DNA from: an uncultured Trichococcus sp. | Lineage (GTDB): Bacteria > Bacillota > Bacilli > Lactobacillales > Aerococcaceae | Direction: 5' to 3' | DNA length: 64,000 bases | Assembly (NCBI RefSeq): GCF_963663645.1 | Contig: NZ_OY760503.1 | Location: 1,555,501 to 1,619,500, forward strand | In this document: positions 52,841 to 60,989 of the stretch, piece by piece | Layout: each line of letters starts with the position of its first letter | How positions within the stretch are numbered: the first letter of the stretch is position 1 | Translations under genes and position numbers: made by a program | Notes under the pieces: generated by a model | What the model was told of the DNA's origin: nothing | The model's database searches: none | Seen by the model: the letters and a program-made list of their open reading frames with translations, nothing else

Positions 52841-53030
52841 CTCCGGCCTCGGTCGGAGCACAGTGTTGCAAACGGGCGTCAGCTCCGATGAGCGTTTGTC
52901 TCGCCGGAGTCGGATGAAGCCAGAAAGGCTGAACTCCGGGGAAGCTGTCCTCATCGGAGTTGGTGGCTTAACGGCGAGTCTGTCCTCCGGGGAGGGCCTT
53001 GTTCACCGGAGTTCAGGCAAACCGACTCCG
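52841..53030 (+). repeat. Phased CTCCG/CGGAG palindromes, 42-51-51-41 bp spacing
   Basis: CTCCG starts lie at 52841, 52883, 52934, 52985 and 53026. Four of them pair with a CGGAG 10-25 bases on, for example AACTCCG ... CGGAGTT in the third unit. The spacing is 42, 51, 51 and 41 bp, i.e. near four or five helical turns. The sequences between palindromes differ. The array lies downstream of the ATPase terminator and about 100 bp upstream of the alcohol dehydrogenase gene. Confidence 0.7.
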
Positions 53031-53125
53031 CCAGCGTCCGCATCAGCGCCTGCCGAAGCGTCCCAAGCGGTTTATCCACACAGCTGTGCTACAATGAAAA
53101 AAGAATAAAAAACGAAAAGTGAGTG

Positions 53126-54325
53126 ATGAGATTGGAAAATGGTATCCGCAATTTTGAGTTTCAAAATCCTACAAAAATAGTTTTCGGTAAAGACCAGATC
53201 AAGCGCATCAATGATTTGATTCCACAGGACGCGAAAGTATTGATTTTGTACGGCGGCGGCAGCGTGAAGAAATTCGGCACATTCGACCGCGTCGTCGAAG
53301 CATTGGGCAACCGCGAGTGGGCTGAATTCGGCGGAATCGAGGCGAATCCGACCTACGAAACGCTGATTCAGGCAGTCGACAAGATCAAAGCGGAAGGCTA
53401 TGACTACTTGTTGGCGGTAGGCGGCGGCAGCGTCATCGATGGCGTGAAATTCGTTGCGGCAGGTGCGGTGTTCGATGGCGATCCCGTCGATATGTTCGGC
53501 AGCGGCGTTGGCAAAGGCTTGCCGGTCACAAAAGCGCTGCCTTTCGGGACGGTCTTGACGTTGCCGGCCACTGCATCGGAAATGAACAACAACTCGGTCG
53601 TGACCTTTGTGGAAAAGCAAGCGAAGATCAGTTTTGCCAGTCCACATACTTATCCACAATTTTCCATCCTGGAACCGGAAGCGACCTACACGTTGCCGAA
53701 GCGCCAACTGGCGAATGGTGTCATCGATTCCTTTATCCATGTGATGGAGGCTTATCTGACTTATCCAATCGAGGCAAAAGTGCAGGATCGCTGGGCGGAA
53801 GGGCTGCTGCAGACATTGATCGAAATCGGCCCGGACGTAGTCGATGAGGACAACCACGACTATGCGACCCGCGCCAATTTCATGTGGACAGCCACGAATG
53901 CGCTGAATCGTTTCATTTCTCCAGGTGTTCCCCAGGACTGGGCGACACACCAACTGGGCCATGAAATGACGTTGGCGTTCGGAATCGACCACGCGCGTAC
54001 GTTATCGATCGTCCTCCCGGCCATGATGAAAGTCCGCAAGCAGCAGAAGTGGGACAAACTGCTGCAGTATGCGGAACGCGTGTGGGATATCCGCGGCGAT
54101 TCCGATCTGACTAATGATGAAGAAAAAATCGATCTGGCGATCAAAAAGACCGAAGACTTCTTCGCCAGCCTTGGCGCACCGATCCGCTTCTCCGATGTCG
54201 GACTGGATGAAACCGACATTCCCCGTCTTGTGGAAGCGCTAGTCCGCCACAAGAAAGAGAACATTTCCGAGCGCGGCGACTTCACTAGCGAAGACGCAAG
54301 AGCCGTCTATACAGCAGCACTTTAA
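53126..54325 (+). CDS. Iron-containing alcohol dehydrogenase (BdhA/YqhD type)
   Basis: The protein of about 399 residues has the group III alcohol dehydrogenase fold. It has NFEFQNPTKIVFGKDQI at the start, the nucleotide loop LAVGGGSVIDGVKF, and TLPATASEMNNNSVVT. The metal ligands lie in DSFIHVMEAYLT, HQLGHEMTLAFGIDHARTLSIVLP. It resembles butanol dehydrogenase/YqhD enzymes that reduce aldehydes with NADPH. The start is not certain: GTG 53123, ATG 53126 and TTG 53132 are in frame and none has a strong ribosome site. A terminator follows 26 bp after the stop. Confidence 0.9.
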   Translation: MRLENGIRNFEFQNPTKIVFGKDQIKRINDLIPQDAKVLILYGGGSVKKFGTFDRVVEALGNREWAEFGGIEANPTYETLIQAVDKIKAEGYDYLLAVGGGSVIDGVKFVAAGAVFDGDPVDMFGSGVGKGLPVTKALPFGTVLTLPATASEMNNNSVVTFVEKQAKISFASPHTYPQFSILEPEATYTLPKRQLANGVIDSFIHVMEAYLTYPIEAKVQDRWAEGLLQTLIEIGPDVVDEDNHDYATRANFMWTATNALNRFISPGVPQDWATHQLGHEMTLAFGIDHARTLSIVLPAMMKVRKQQKWDKLLQYAERVWDIRGDSDLTNDEEKIDLAIKKTEDFFASLGAPIRFSDVGLDETDIPRLVEALVRHKKENISERGDFTSEDARAVYTAAL

Positions 54326-54351
54326 AATCTTGTCTATTTTTCATCACAGTG

Positions 54352-54378
54352 AACTCCCTTTAACCGGGGAGTTTTTTT
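54352..54378 (+). terminator. Terminator after the alcohol dehydrogenase gene
   Basis: The stem AACTCCC / GGGGAGTT around TTTAACC is followed by a T-run. Confidence 0.85.
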
Positions 54379-54495
54379 GTGCATTTTACTCAGGTTAATT
54401 TAATAATTTTTAAAACTAACATAGTGACACTCTATAATCTATGGTAATATTGAAGAAAGAGAGCATCGGAGCGAACAGGAAGGAAGGGTTGCCAT

Positions 54496-56496
54496 TTGGA
54501 AAATAACCAGAGCATTTTCGAGACAATCTGCCGGCTGCGGGAAGAACAGCCCGGTCTGCCTTATCGGTTCCAGGATGAACGGACGGCTGGGCAAAAGGAT
54601 GTCCTTTATGTCCTTGCATCCGAAGGAATCCCGTTTTGGCGGAAAGAGGATTTGGCGAAGGAGTGCTGCAGCATCCTGAAGGACTTCGTCAACAAAGAAG
54701 AGACAATCCTGACAGATCCTGTCCTGCGCCATTTTCTGGAGCACTATCCGATCTGCAGTTACTTCATTGAATTTCGCGAACGGGTGCGGATCACTTTGGA
54801 AGCGGAATCAGGTTCGCGGGAACGGTTGTACCATCTCGGCATGCGGCTCGCCCGCAGCGGCACCGATCCGGAACAGGTGAAACTGGGCATCATCCTTTTG
54901 GGTTTCTTTCCGTACGATACGACCAAACAGATCATGCGCGTCCTGGGTCACCACAGCGAGTACACCTTGTACGTGCTTGAGAGCATCCAGTACGTTTTCC
55001 CCCTGCAGAACAATTTCATCTTCGAATTGGCCAAGCACACAGCCGGCTACGGGAAGCTGGCAGCCTTGTTCCTGCTGAAGCCGGTGAGGTGGGAACAGCA
55101 ACACTGGATGATGCATGAGGGCATCAAGAGCGATTTCCTCGCCAATATCTACGCCAATCTTTGCATCCAGAAAACGGATATGCGCGCCTATTTCAAAAAG
55201 ACGGAGATCACTGCAGCCAATTTCACGGATTTCGCTTATCTGATCTGTTATGCCGACTACAACAATGACAGCGTGACCATCGATGCCCAGCTGGACTTCC
55301 TGTATAAGTTCATCGACAAGCGCGACTTTGCGGCAAGCTTCATCGATCTGGGCGCGCTCGTCAGCATCTGGTATCAGGTGGTCGATTATTGGCAACAGGA
55401 TTACGACTTCATCAGTCAAAATGAAACGAAATACCGCCGTACCAAAACCATGTGGGATACCCGCATCGCCCGCTACGAAAAGCTGGTGCATAAAGTGGAG
55501 AGTTTCCTGCACCAGCCAAAATGGCGCCACATCGTCTATCAGGAAATTTCCGCCCCGAACGAATCGGATAATCTGATCATGAAAGTGCTCGTCTATCTGA
55601 ACATGCATCCCGATTTCCCGGCTTTCATGGAAGTGCTGGGCCGGCAACCGTTGGGGTTCAATATGCTCGACTTCTTCCTGAAGATCAACCCCGAACTCTA
55701 TTTCGACGATGTCTGCGACTATCTGGAGGCGATCCTGAATCCGGATCTCTATACGCTTCCTTTGGAGACAGAGGAACCGGAAAATCCGAGCGTCACCGAT
55801 CTGATGCGCGCCGATGAATGGCTGCTGCGCCTGTTCGAAGTGATGAGCGAGAAACGCAAATACAACGAAGCGTGGTGCATCCGCGGCATCCATTACCGCC
55901 ATGCCGGCGTGCGCAAAAAAGCGGTCCAGGTGCTGCAGCAGCACCGGAAAAAATGGTCCGACCAGGTGGAACGCGAACTCCAGATTGCGCTTCAGCAGGA
56001 GCCGAACATCAAACTGAAGCGGCAAATCGACAGACTGCTGCAGCCGGAAAATCTGAAGAACCAAAAAGAAAGCCGTTATCTGAAGCCAAAGCAGCCGCCG
56101 TTGAGCCATGCCCATACGGATAAGGAATTGCTGCATACCTATATCGCCGGCACGCAGTTCCATGAGCTGAGCGGAGTCGCCGATTTTCTGAAACCGGGGG
56201 ACCTGCTGCAGCTCGTCCGCGAGGCCGATAATGCTTATGACGCGAATGCCATCGCCGTTGCGACGCAAGCCGGCTACATGTTGGGTTATGTGCCGCGCTC
56301 GGAGAATCCCGTCCTGGCCAGTCTGCTCGATGCCGAGGAGCGTCTTTATGCCATCCTCGAATCACCGACAGTCGAGATGGAACGGCCGAAAATCACGATC
56401 GTCCTGAAACGCACCTTCTTCCAAGCGCAACCGAACGGGCAAGGCCAAGGCATTATCCTGCCGTTCCCGCCGCCCAAGAAAAAGAAATACGAATAA
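54496..56496 (+). CDS. HIRAN-domain protein with a large unknown N-terminal region
   Basis: The 666-residue protein has a C-terminal HIRAN domain (residues about 545-645): HTYIAGTQFHELSGVADFL, LLQLVREADNAYDANAIAV and MLGYVPRSENPVLASLLD. HIRAN domains bind 3' ends or damaged DNA and are seen in helicases such as HLTF. The first 540 residues are helical and look like HEAT/TPR-type repeats; no helicase or nuclease motif is visible. It starts at TTG 54496 with GGAAGGAAGGG upstream. The last 20 residues are Pro/Lys-rich. The role is unknown; DNA stress or repair is a guess from the HIRAN domain. Confidence 0.7.
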   Translation: MENNQSIFETICRLREEQPGLPYRFQDERTAGQKDVLYVLASEGIPFWRKEDLAKECCSILKDFVNKEETILTDPVLRHFLEHYPICSYFIEFRERVRITLEAESGSRERLYHLGMRLARSGTDPEQVKLGIILLGFFPYDTTKQIMRVLGHHSEYTLYVLESIQYVFPLQNNFIFELAKHTAGYGKLAALFLLKPVRWEQQHWMMHEGIKSDFLANIYANLCIQKTDMRAYFKKTEITAANFTDFAYLICYADYNNDSVTIDAQLDFLYKFIDKRDFAASFIDLGALVSIWYQVVDYWQQDYDFISQNETKYRRTKTMWDTRIARYEKLVHKVESFLHQPKWRHIVYQEISAPNESDNLIMKVLVYLNMHPDFPAFMEVLGRQPLGFNMLDFFLKINPELYFDDVCDYLEAILNPDLYTLPLETEEPENPSVTDLMRADEWLLRLFEVMSEKRKYNEAWCIRGIHYRHAGVRKKAVQVLQQHRKKWSDQVERELQIALQQEPNIKLKRQIDRLLQPENLKNQKESRYLKPKQPPLSHAHTDKELLHTYIAGTQFHELSGVADFLKPGDLLQLVREADNAYDANAIAVATQAGYMLGYVPRSENPVLASLLDAEERLYAILESPTVEMERPKITIVLKRTFFQAQPNGQGQGIILPFPPPKKKKYE

Positions 56497-56510
56497 GAAA
56501 AAAGAAAAGC

Positions 56511-56840
56511 GGAACGGGTTCGTTCAGCCCTGAGTAAGGAAACACTGTGACCTAATCGGTCAAGTACTCTGATGTCACAGTGCGACATCAGAGGGCCTTA
56601 CTGCAAGACCATTTGGATGGCCTGATGACAGGATCAAGCGATTGAAATCGCAAGAGTCATGACAATTTAGGAGATCTGGCCTCGCAACGTTCCCTACGGT
56701 CACCTTATACTGGGAGTCTAAGGGATGAATCCCTAAGACTCCCATGCAAATGAGCATCGTAGAGCGCAATTGCTGAGAGACTTCCTGCGTCAGCAGGTTA
56801 GTCGAACAGTATGTCTTGGCTCGCAGAGACAAGAGGTTCC
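56511..56840 (+). ncRNA. Large candidate structured non-coding RNA
   Basis: This stretch of about 330 nt has no coding potential and many strong helices. Closing GGAAC/GTTCC pairs lie at 56511 and near 56840. A perfect CTCTGATGTC/GACATCAGAG hairpin occupies 56568-56593, and GCGAT/ATCGC lies at about 56638-56655. A 15-bp GGGAGTCTAAGGGAT hairpin spans 56712-56743 and CTGCGTCAGCAG lies near 56790. Parts recur at 30690-30770. I could not match it to RNase P, tmRNA, 6S or SRP RNA. It may extend to the terminator at 56978. Strand is taken from the helices' G-T tolerance and the downstream terminator; it could be wrong. Confidence 0.5.
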
Positions 56841-56977
56841 TTTATCCTTTTTCCGAAGGGCTAACCCGTGCAGCTAGCCAACGTCTTGGGATGCGTGGGA
56901 CATTTTGCAATCCTGTGAAACACCTGCGGTGATGCATTCTTGATTTCAGAAAATTATATACTATCTTGCAAAGAATG

Positions 56978-57014
56978 AAGAGGAACACCGAAAGAACACG
57001 GTGTTCCTCTTTTT
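56978..57014 (+). terminator. Terminator between the RNA region and the AbrB-like gene
   Basis: The 13-bp perfect stem AAGAGGAACACCG / CGGTGTTCCTCTT is followed by a T-run. It may close the non-coding RNA transcript. Confidence 0.88.
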
Positions 57015-57096
57015 GCGCAGAAATGAACTTGACTATTTTCGCGGATAGTCGAAAATGGGAAGAGAGAGTCATTCTGACGTAAGGGAGAGCAAGCGT

Positions 57097-57600
57097 ATGA
57101 ATTTTGGAAAACTATTTGGTACATTGATCGTGGCCTTCATCGGAGGCTGGGCAGGGATCCGTTTCCGCGTGCCGGCTGGGGGGATGATCGGCTCGTTGGT
57201 CGCAGTCGCCATCTACAATTATTTTTCGCAGATGGGCTACATGCCGGCCAATCTGAAGATCATTGGCCAGATCATCATCGGCGGGACCATCGGCATGAAC
57301 TTCACAAAAAGCAGTTTGGCCGAAATGAAACAGGTGTTTTTCCCTGCCGTCACTTCCGTCCTGATTTTGTTGACGGTCGGAGTGATTGCGGGCTATATCC
57401 TGCATAAAGTAGCCGGAATCGATCTGATCACTGCCTTGCTGGGGACCTCACCGGGCGGATTGACGGATATGACCATCCTGGCGGCAGCTTTTGAGGCGGA
57501 CACGATTGTTGTATCCTCCATCCATCTCGTCCGGCTGTTCTCGGTCATCCTGCTGATGCCGATCTTTGTCAGGATCATCAGCACGTACATCAATAAATAA
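57097..57600 (+). CDS. AbrB-family membrane protein, single-domain form
   Basis: The 167-residue protein has about five membrane segments and the AbrB-duplication (ammonia monooxygenase-like) pattern. It has FIGGWAGIRFRVPAGGMIGSLVAV, ANLKIIGQIIIGGTIGMNFTK, and LLGTSPGGLTDMTILAAAFEADTIVVSSIHLVRLFSVI. Usual members are about 350 residues with two copies of this unit; here there is only one, so the protein probably works as a homodimer. The AbrB name here refers to this membrane family, not the DNA-binding regulator. ATG 57097 follows AAGGGAGAG. A 52-bp palindrome array follows. Confidence 0.8.
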   Translation: MNFGKLFGTLIVAFIGGWAGIRFRVPAGGMIGSLVAVAIYNYFSQMGYMPANLKIIGQIIIGGTIGMNFTKSSLAEMKQVFFPAVTSVLILLTVGVIAGYILHKVAGIDLITALLGTSPGGLTDMTILAAAFEADTIVVSSIHLVRLFSVILLMPIFVRIISTYINK

Positions 57601-57603
57601 GCA

Positions 57604-57996
57604 AAAATGATCCGCCGCGAAGAATCGGACAAGCGCAACGCATTGGGAGCGCTGGTTGTCCGATAACCGCGAAGAATCGGACAAGGGCAACGCATTGGGA
57701 GCGCTGGTTGTCCGATAACCGCGAAGAATCGGACAAGCGCAACGCATTGGGAGCACTGGTTGTCCGATAACCGCAAAGAATCGGACAAGCGCAATGCATT
57801 GGGAGCGCTGCTTGTCCGATAACGGCAAAAAATCGGACAACCGCAATGCGTATGAAGCGCTGGTTGTCCGATAACCGCGAAGAATCGGACAAGCGCAACG
57901 CGTATGGAGCGCTGCTTGTCCGATAACGGCAAAAAATCGGACAACCGCACCGCGTTTGGAATATTGCTTGTCCAATAACCGCGAAGAATCGGACAA
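57604..57996 (+). repeat. 52-bp tandem palindrome array, eight units
   Basis: TTGTCCGATAACCGCGAAGA followed by ATCGGACAA starts at 57656, 57708, 57760, 57812, 57864, 57916 and 57968, exactly 52 bp apart, with a partial first unit before. Between palindromes lies a 23-bp segment near GCGCAACGCATTGGGAGCGC. The spacer is repeated, not variable, so this is not a CRISPR. Long open frames run through it in several frames but lack ribosome sites. It lies between the convergent AbrB-like and DegV genes and could end both transcripts. It is related to the array at 62283. Confidence 0.93.
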
Positions 57997-58053
57997 CCGC
58001 ACCAAAAAAGCGACCATCACTTGCAGATGGCCGCTTTTATTTTACAAATACAG

Positions 58054-58905
58054 TTATTCGTATTTCTTCAGGAAGAACAATCCCAGTGTCCCTAGCCCGG
58101 TATGCGAGCTGATCGTGGAACCAATCGTATTCACATAGACGCGGCGCGGATGGAAATTAGCTTCGATGTATTGGCGCATTTCTTCGACTGCTTCGGCATC
58201 GTTGCTGTGGCAAAGGAAGACATTCTGTTCCTGGATCATATCCGCTTCATCGCGCAAGCGTTCGTACATCCGGTTCATGACCTTTTTGCGTCCGCGCAGT
58301 TTTTCGACGGGAATCAGTTCGCCATTGATTACCTCCAATAAAGGCTGGATATTCAGCAATCCCCCGAAAAAGGCGCTGGATTTCGAAAGCCGTCCGCCTT
58401 CCGCAAGGTAGTTCAGATCCTTGACCGTAAAAAGGGATACGACGTTGGCAGCCGTGAAACGGACACGCGATTCGATCTCATCCAAAGTGAAGCCGGCATC
58501 GCGCATTTCGATCGCTTCGACGACCGACAAGCCTTCACCGACGGAAGCACTCATGGAGTCGACGAGCCGCAGATCAAAGTCCGGGAACTCCTCCTTCAGT
58601 TGTTGATAAGCCAGATAAGCGGCCTGGTAAGTGCCGGAAAGCTTGGCGGAAAGGGAAATATAGATGCCCGGTTCGCCGGCTTCGGCAGCTTTCCGGAAAC
58701 CGGAATGAAATTTTTCCAAGGACACTTGGCTCGTTTTCGGGTGACCGCCGCGAGCGATCATTTCATAGACTTTATCGGCTTGGATTTCGATCATATCTTC
58801 GTATTCGCCGGTATCCAGCAGCGTGGTCAACGGGAAGACTTCCACATCATTCTCCTGCAGATAGGCATAAGCCAGATCACAAGCACTATCGGTAAATATT
58901 TTCAT
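58054..58905 (-). CDS. DegV-family fatty-acid-binding protein
   Basis: The 283-residue protein has MKIFTDSACDLAYAYL, VFPLTTLLDTGEY, HPKTSQVSLEKF (ligand contact) and SMSASVGEGLSVVEA. DLNYLAEGGRLSKSSAFFGGLLNIQPLLEV also fits DegV. DegV proteins present fatty acids to the FakA kinase for phosphorylation. No fakA is nearby. ATG 58905 is preceded by GAGGAGGCG; the longer frame to 58938 has no ribosome site. The array at 57604-57996 lies downstream. Confidence 0.9.
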   Translation of the reverse strand: MKIFTDSACDLAYAYLQENDVEVFPLTTLLDTGEYEDMIEIQADKVYEMIARGGHPKTSQVSLEKFHSGFRKAAEAGEPGIYISLSAKLSGTYQAAYLAYQQLKEEFPDFDLRLVDSMSASVGEGLSVVEAIEMRDAGFTLDEIESRVRFTAANVVSLFTVKDLNYLAEGGRLSKSSAFFGGLLNIQPLLEVINGELIPVEKLRGRKKVMNRMYERLRDEADMIQEQNVFLCHSNDAEAVEEMRQYIEANFHPRRVYVNTIGSTISSHTGLGTLGLFFLKKYE

Positions 58906-59044
58906 CAGTAACGCCTCCTCTAGCGCAAGTATTATCACGGGATATTCCGTGGACTACTCTACAGTATAGCACGTTTCGGCAGTTTAGAAAATTTCAGCGC
59001 TAGGGCTTCATGGAATGGGAGGGAGCGGAAGCCGCAACAAACCG

Positions 59045-60847
59045 TCAACCGTTCAGTTCGCCCAGTTCGCCCAGTTCGCCCAGTTCCTCCTTGATCAGCA
59101 GTGCCGTCTTTTCCGGGATTCCCAACGCCTTGATGTCTTCGTAGCTGGCTTCGCGGATGTTCTTCATCGTCTTGAAATGTTTGAGTATCTTCGTGCGCGT
59201 TTTCGGCCCGACGCCTTCGATCTGATCCAACTGCGAAGCGATGCTGTTCTTGGCGCGCACTTGGCGATGGAAAGTGATCGCGAAGCGGTGGACCTCTTCC
59301 TGGATCCGCTGCACAAGATGGAAAGCCTGACTGTTCGGATCCAGTTCCACGATTTCATCCTTCTCGCCGAAGATGAGCGAGGACGTCTTGTGCTTCGTGT
59401 CCTTGACCATGCCCGCCACCGGGATGTCCAGTCCGAGTTCGTCCTCCAGCACTTCCTTGGCGGCGTGCACCTGGACTTTGCCGCCGTCCATCAGGATCAG
59501 GTCCGGCATGGCGCGTCCCTCGCGCAGCAAACGGCTGTAGCGGCGGCGGATGACTTCCTGGGTCGTCGCGAATTCATTGCTGCCTTCGACAGTCTTGACT
59601 TTGTATTTCCGGTAGTTTTTGCGTTCCGGTTTGCCGTCCCTGTAGACGACCATCGCCGAGACCGGATTGGTTCCCTGGATGTTCGAATGGTCGAACGATT
59701 CGATAATCTCCAGATATTCGATGCCGAGCGCCTCGGAAAGTTCCTGGATGGCGCCGACCGTCTTGTGGGTGTCACGTTCGATCAGCATGAACTTCTCAGT
59801 CAGCGCTAATTCGCTGTTCGTGATCGCCAAGTCGAGGATGCTGCGCTTGCTGCCGCGGACAGGGGTGTGCACTTTCGTTCCCAGCGCTTCCTGCAGCAAC
59901 TCCGTGTCGACGCCTTTCGGTACGAGGATTTCCTGCGGCAGGATGTGATTGGGATCCTGATAGAACTGCATGATGAAGGAAGCCAACTCTTCCTCCGGCG
60001 TATCGTAGCAAGGGAAAAGGGCGGCTTCGCGCTTGATGATCGAGGACTGGCGCAGCAGGAAGACCTGGATCGACAGCCAGCCTTTGTCCATATGGAAGGC
60101 GAAGACGTCGCGGTTCGTGTAGTCGCGGGACATGACCGTCTGTTTTTCCACGGTCGCCTCGATGTAGCTGATCTGGTCGCGGTAATCGGCAGCCTGTTCG
60201 AAATTCAGGCTGTCGGCGGCGCGGTGCATTTTTTCCCGCAGATCCTTTTTGATCTCCCTGACTTCGCCGTTCAGGAAAGCGGCAATCCGCTTGATTTGGG
60301 CATCGTATTCCTCTTTTGATACCTCATGGTCGCAGCAGCCGATGCATTGGCCCATATGGTAATAGAGGCAGGCGCGCTTTGAATTCTTGGCGCACTTGCG
60401 CAGCGGATAGATCTTCTGGATGAATTCCTGCGTCTCCGTCGCCGCGTAGACGTGCGGATAGGGACCGAAATAGATGCCGCCGTCATCCTCGACAGTCGAA
60501 GTGATGATGAGCTGCGGATCCTTTTCGTTCGTGACCTTCAGATAAGGATACATCGTCCCTTGCTTCAGCTTGATGTTGTATTTGGGCTGGTAACGCTTGA
60601 TCAGGTTGATCTCCAGCAGCAGCGATTCCTTGTTCGTTTTGGTGACGATCGTTTCGAACCGCTCGATGTCCGCGACCAGCAGCTGCGTCTTGCCTTCGTG
60701 CTTGCTGTGGAAGTAGGATTTCACGCGGTTCTTCAGATTTTTGGCCTTGCCGATGTAGATGATTTCGTCATCCTTGTCCCGCATGATGTAGCAGCCGGGC
60801 AAGTCGGGCAGCAGCGCCAATTTTTGGTTGATTTCTTCTCTGCTCAT
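59045..60847 (-). CDS. uvrC: UvrC, excinuclease ABC subunit C
   Basis: The 600-residue nucleotide-excision repair nuclease makes the two cuts around a DNA lesion with UvrB. It has an N-terminal GIY-YIG domain (LPGCYIMRD, IYIGKAKNLKNRVKSYF) and a Cys cluster at residues about 175-195. The UVR motif is in EQAADYRDQISYIEA, and the RNase H-like nuclease has LILMDGGKVQVHAAKEVL. Helix-hairpin-helix motifs close the protein (IEGVGPKTRTKILKHF). ATG 60847 has AAAGGA upstream. The very end reads GELGELGELNG, made by a 9-bp tandem repeat in the DNA. Confidence 0.96.
   Translation of the reverse strand: MSREEINQKLALLPDLPGCYIMRDKDDEIIYIGKAKNLKNRVKSYFHSKHEGKTQLLVADIERFETIVTKTNKESLLLEINLIKRYQPKYNIKLKQGTMYPYLKVTNEKDPQLIITSTVEDDGGIYFGPYPHVYAATETQEFIQKIYPLRKCAKNSKRACLYYHMGQCIGCCDHEVSKEEYDAQIKRIAAFLNGEVREIKKDLREKMHRAADSLNFEQAADYRDQISYIEATVEKQTVMSRDYTNRDVFAFHMDKGWLSIQVFLLRQSSIIKREAALFPCYDTPEEELASFIMQFYQDPNHILPQEILVPKGVDTELLQEALGTKVHTPVRGSKRSILDLAITNSELALTEKFMLIERDTHKTVGAIQELSEALGIEYLEIIESFDHSNIQGTNPVSAMVVYRDGKPERKNYRKYKVKTVEGSNEFATTQEVIRRRYSRLLREGRAMPDLILMDGGKVQVHAAKEVLEDELGLDIPVAGMVKDTKHKTSSLIFGEKDEIVELDPNSQAFHLVQRIQEEVHRFAITFHRQVRAKNSIASQLDQIEGVGPKTRTKILKHFKTMKNIREASYEDIKALGIPEKTALLIKEELGELGELGELNG
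59057..59083 (-). repeat. 9-bp microsatellite in the 3' end of uvrC
   Basis: TTCGCCCAG occurs three times in a row on the plus strand, coding Gly-Glu-Leu repeats at the UvrC C terminus. Copy number changes would alter the tail by three residues without shifting the frame. Confidence 0.85.
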
Positions 60848-60989
60848 CCGTTTCAATCCTTTTACTTTTAGTTGAGAATAGTATAACATGAATGGAAACA
60901 TACGTTCAGCCGTTTGATTCCAAATGAAGGTGAACGCAGTCATTTTTGGGGACACATCACCGTCCGCGCAACAAGGAAGTGCAAACAGT

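Noticed and set aside
56511-56840. RNase P RNA or tmRNA
   Set aside because: The universally conserved GAGGAAAGTCC region of RNase P and the GGGG...GGATTCGACAGG start of tmRNA are absent on both strands.
57604-57996. CRISPR array
   Set aside because: The palindromes are regularly spaced, but the intervals between them are themselves repeats of one sequence and no cas genes are present. The same applies to 62283-62622.
57448-58020. Long open reading frames through the 52-bp array (also 62276-62847)
   Set aside because: 52 is not a multiple of three, so all three frames cycle through the same stop-free unit. There are no ribosome sites, and the peptides are simple repeats.
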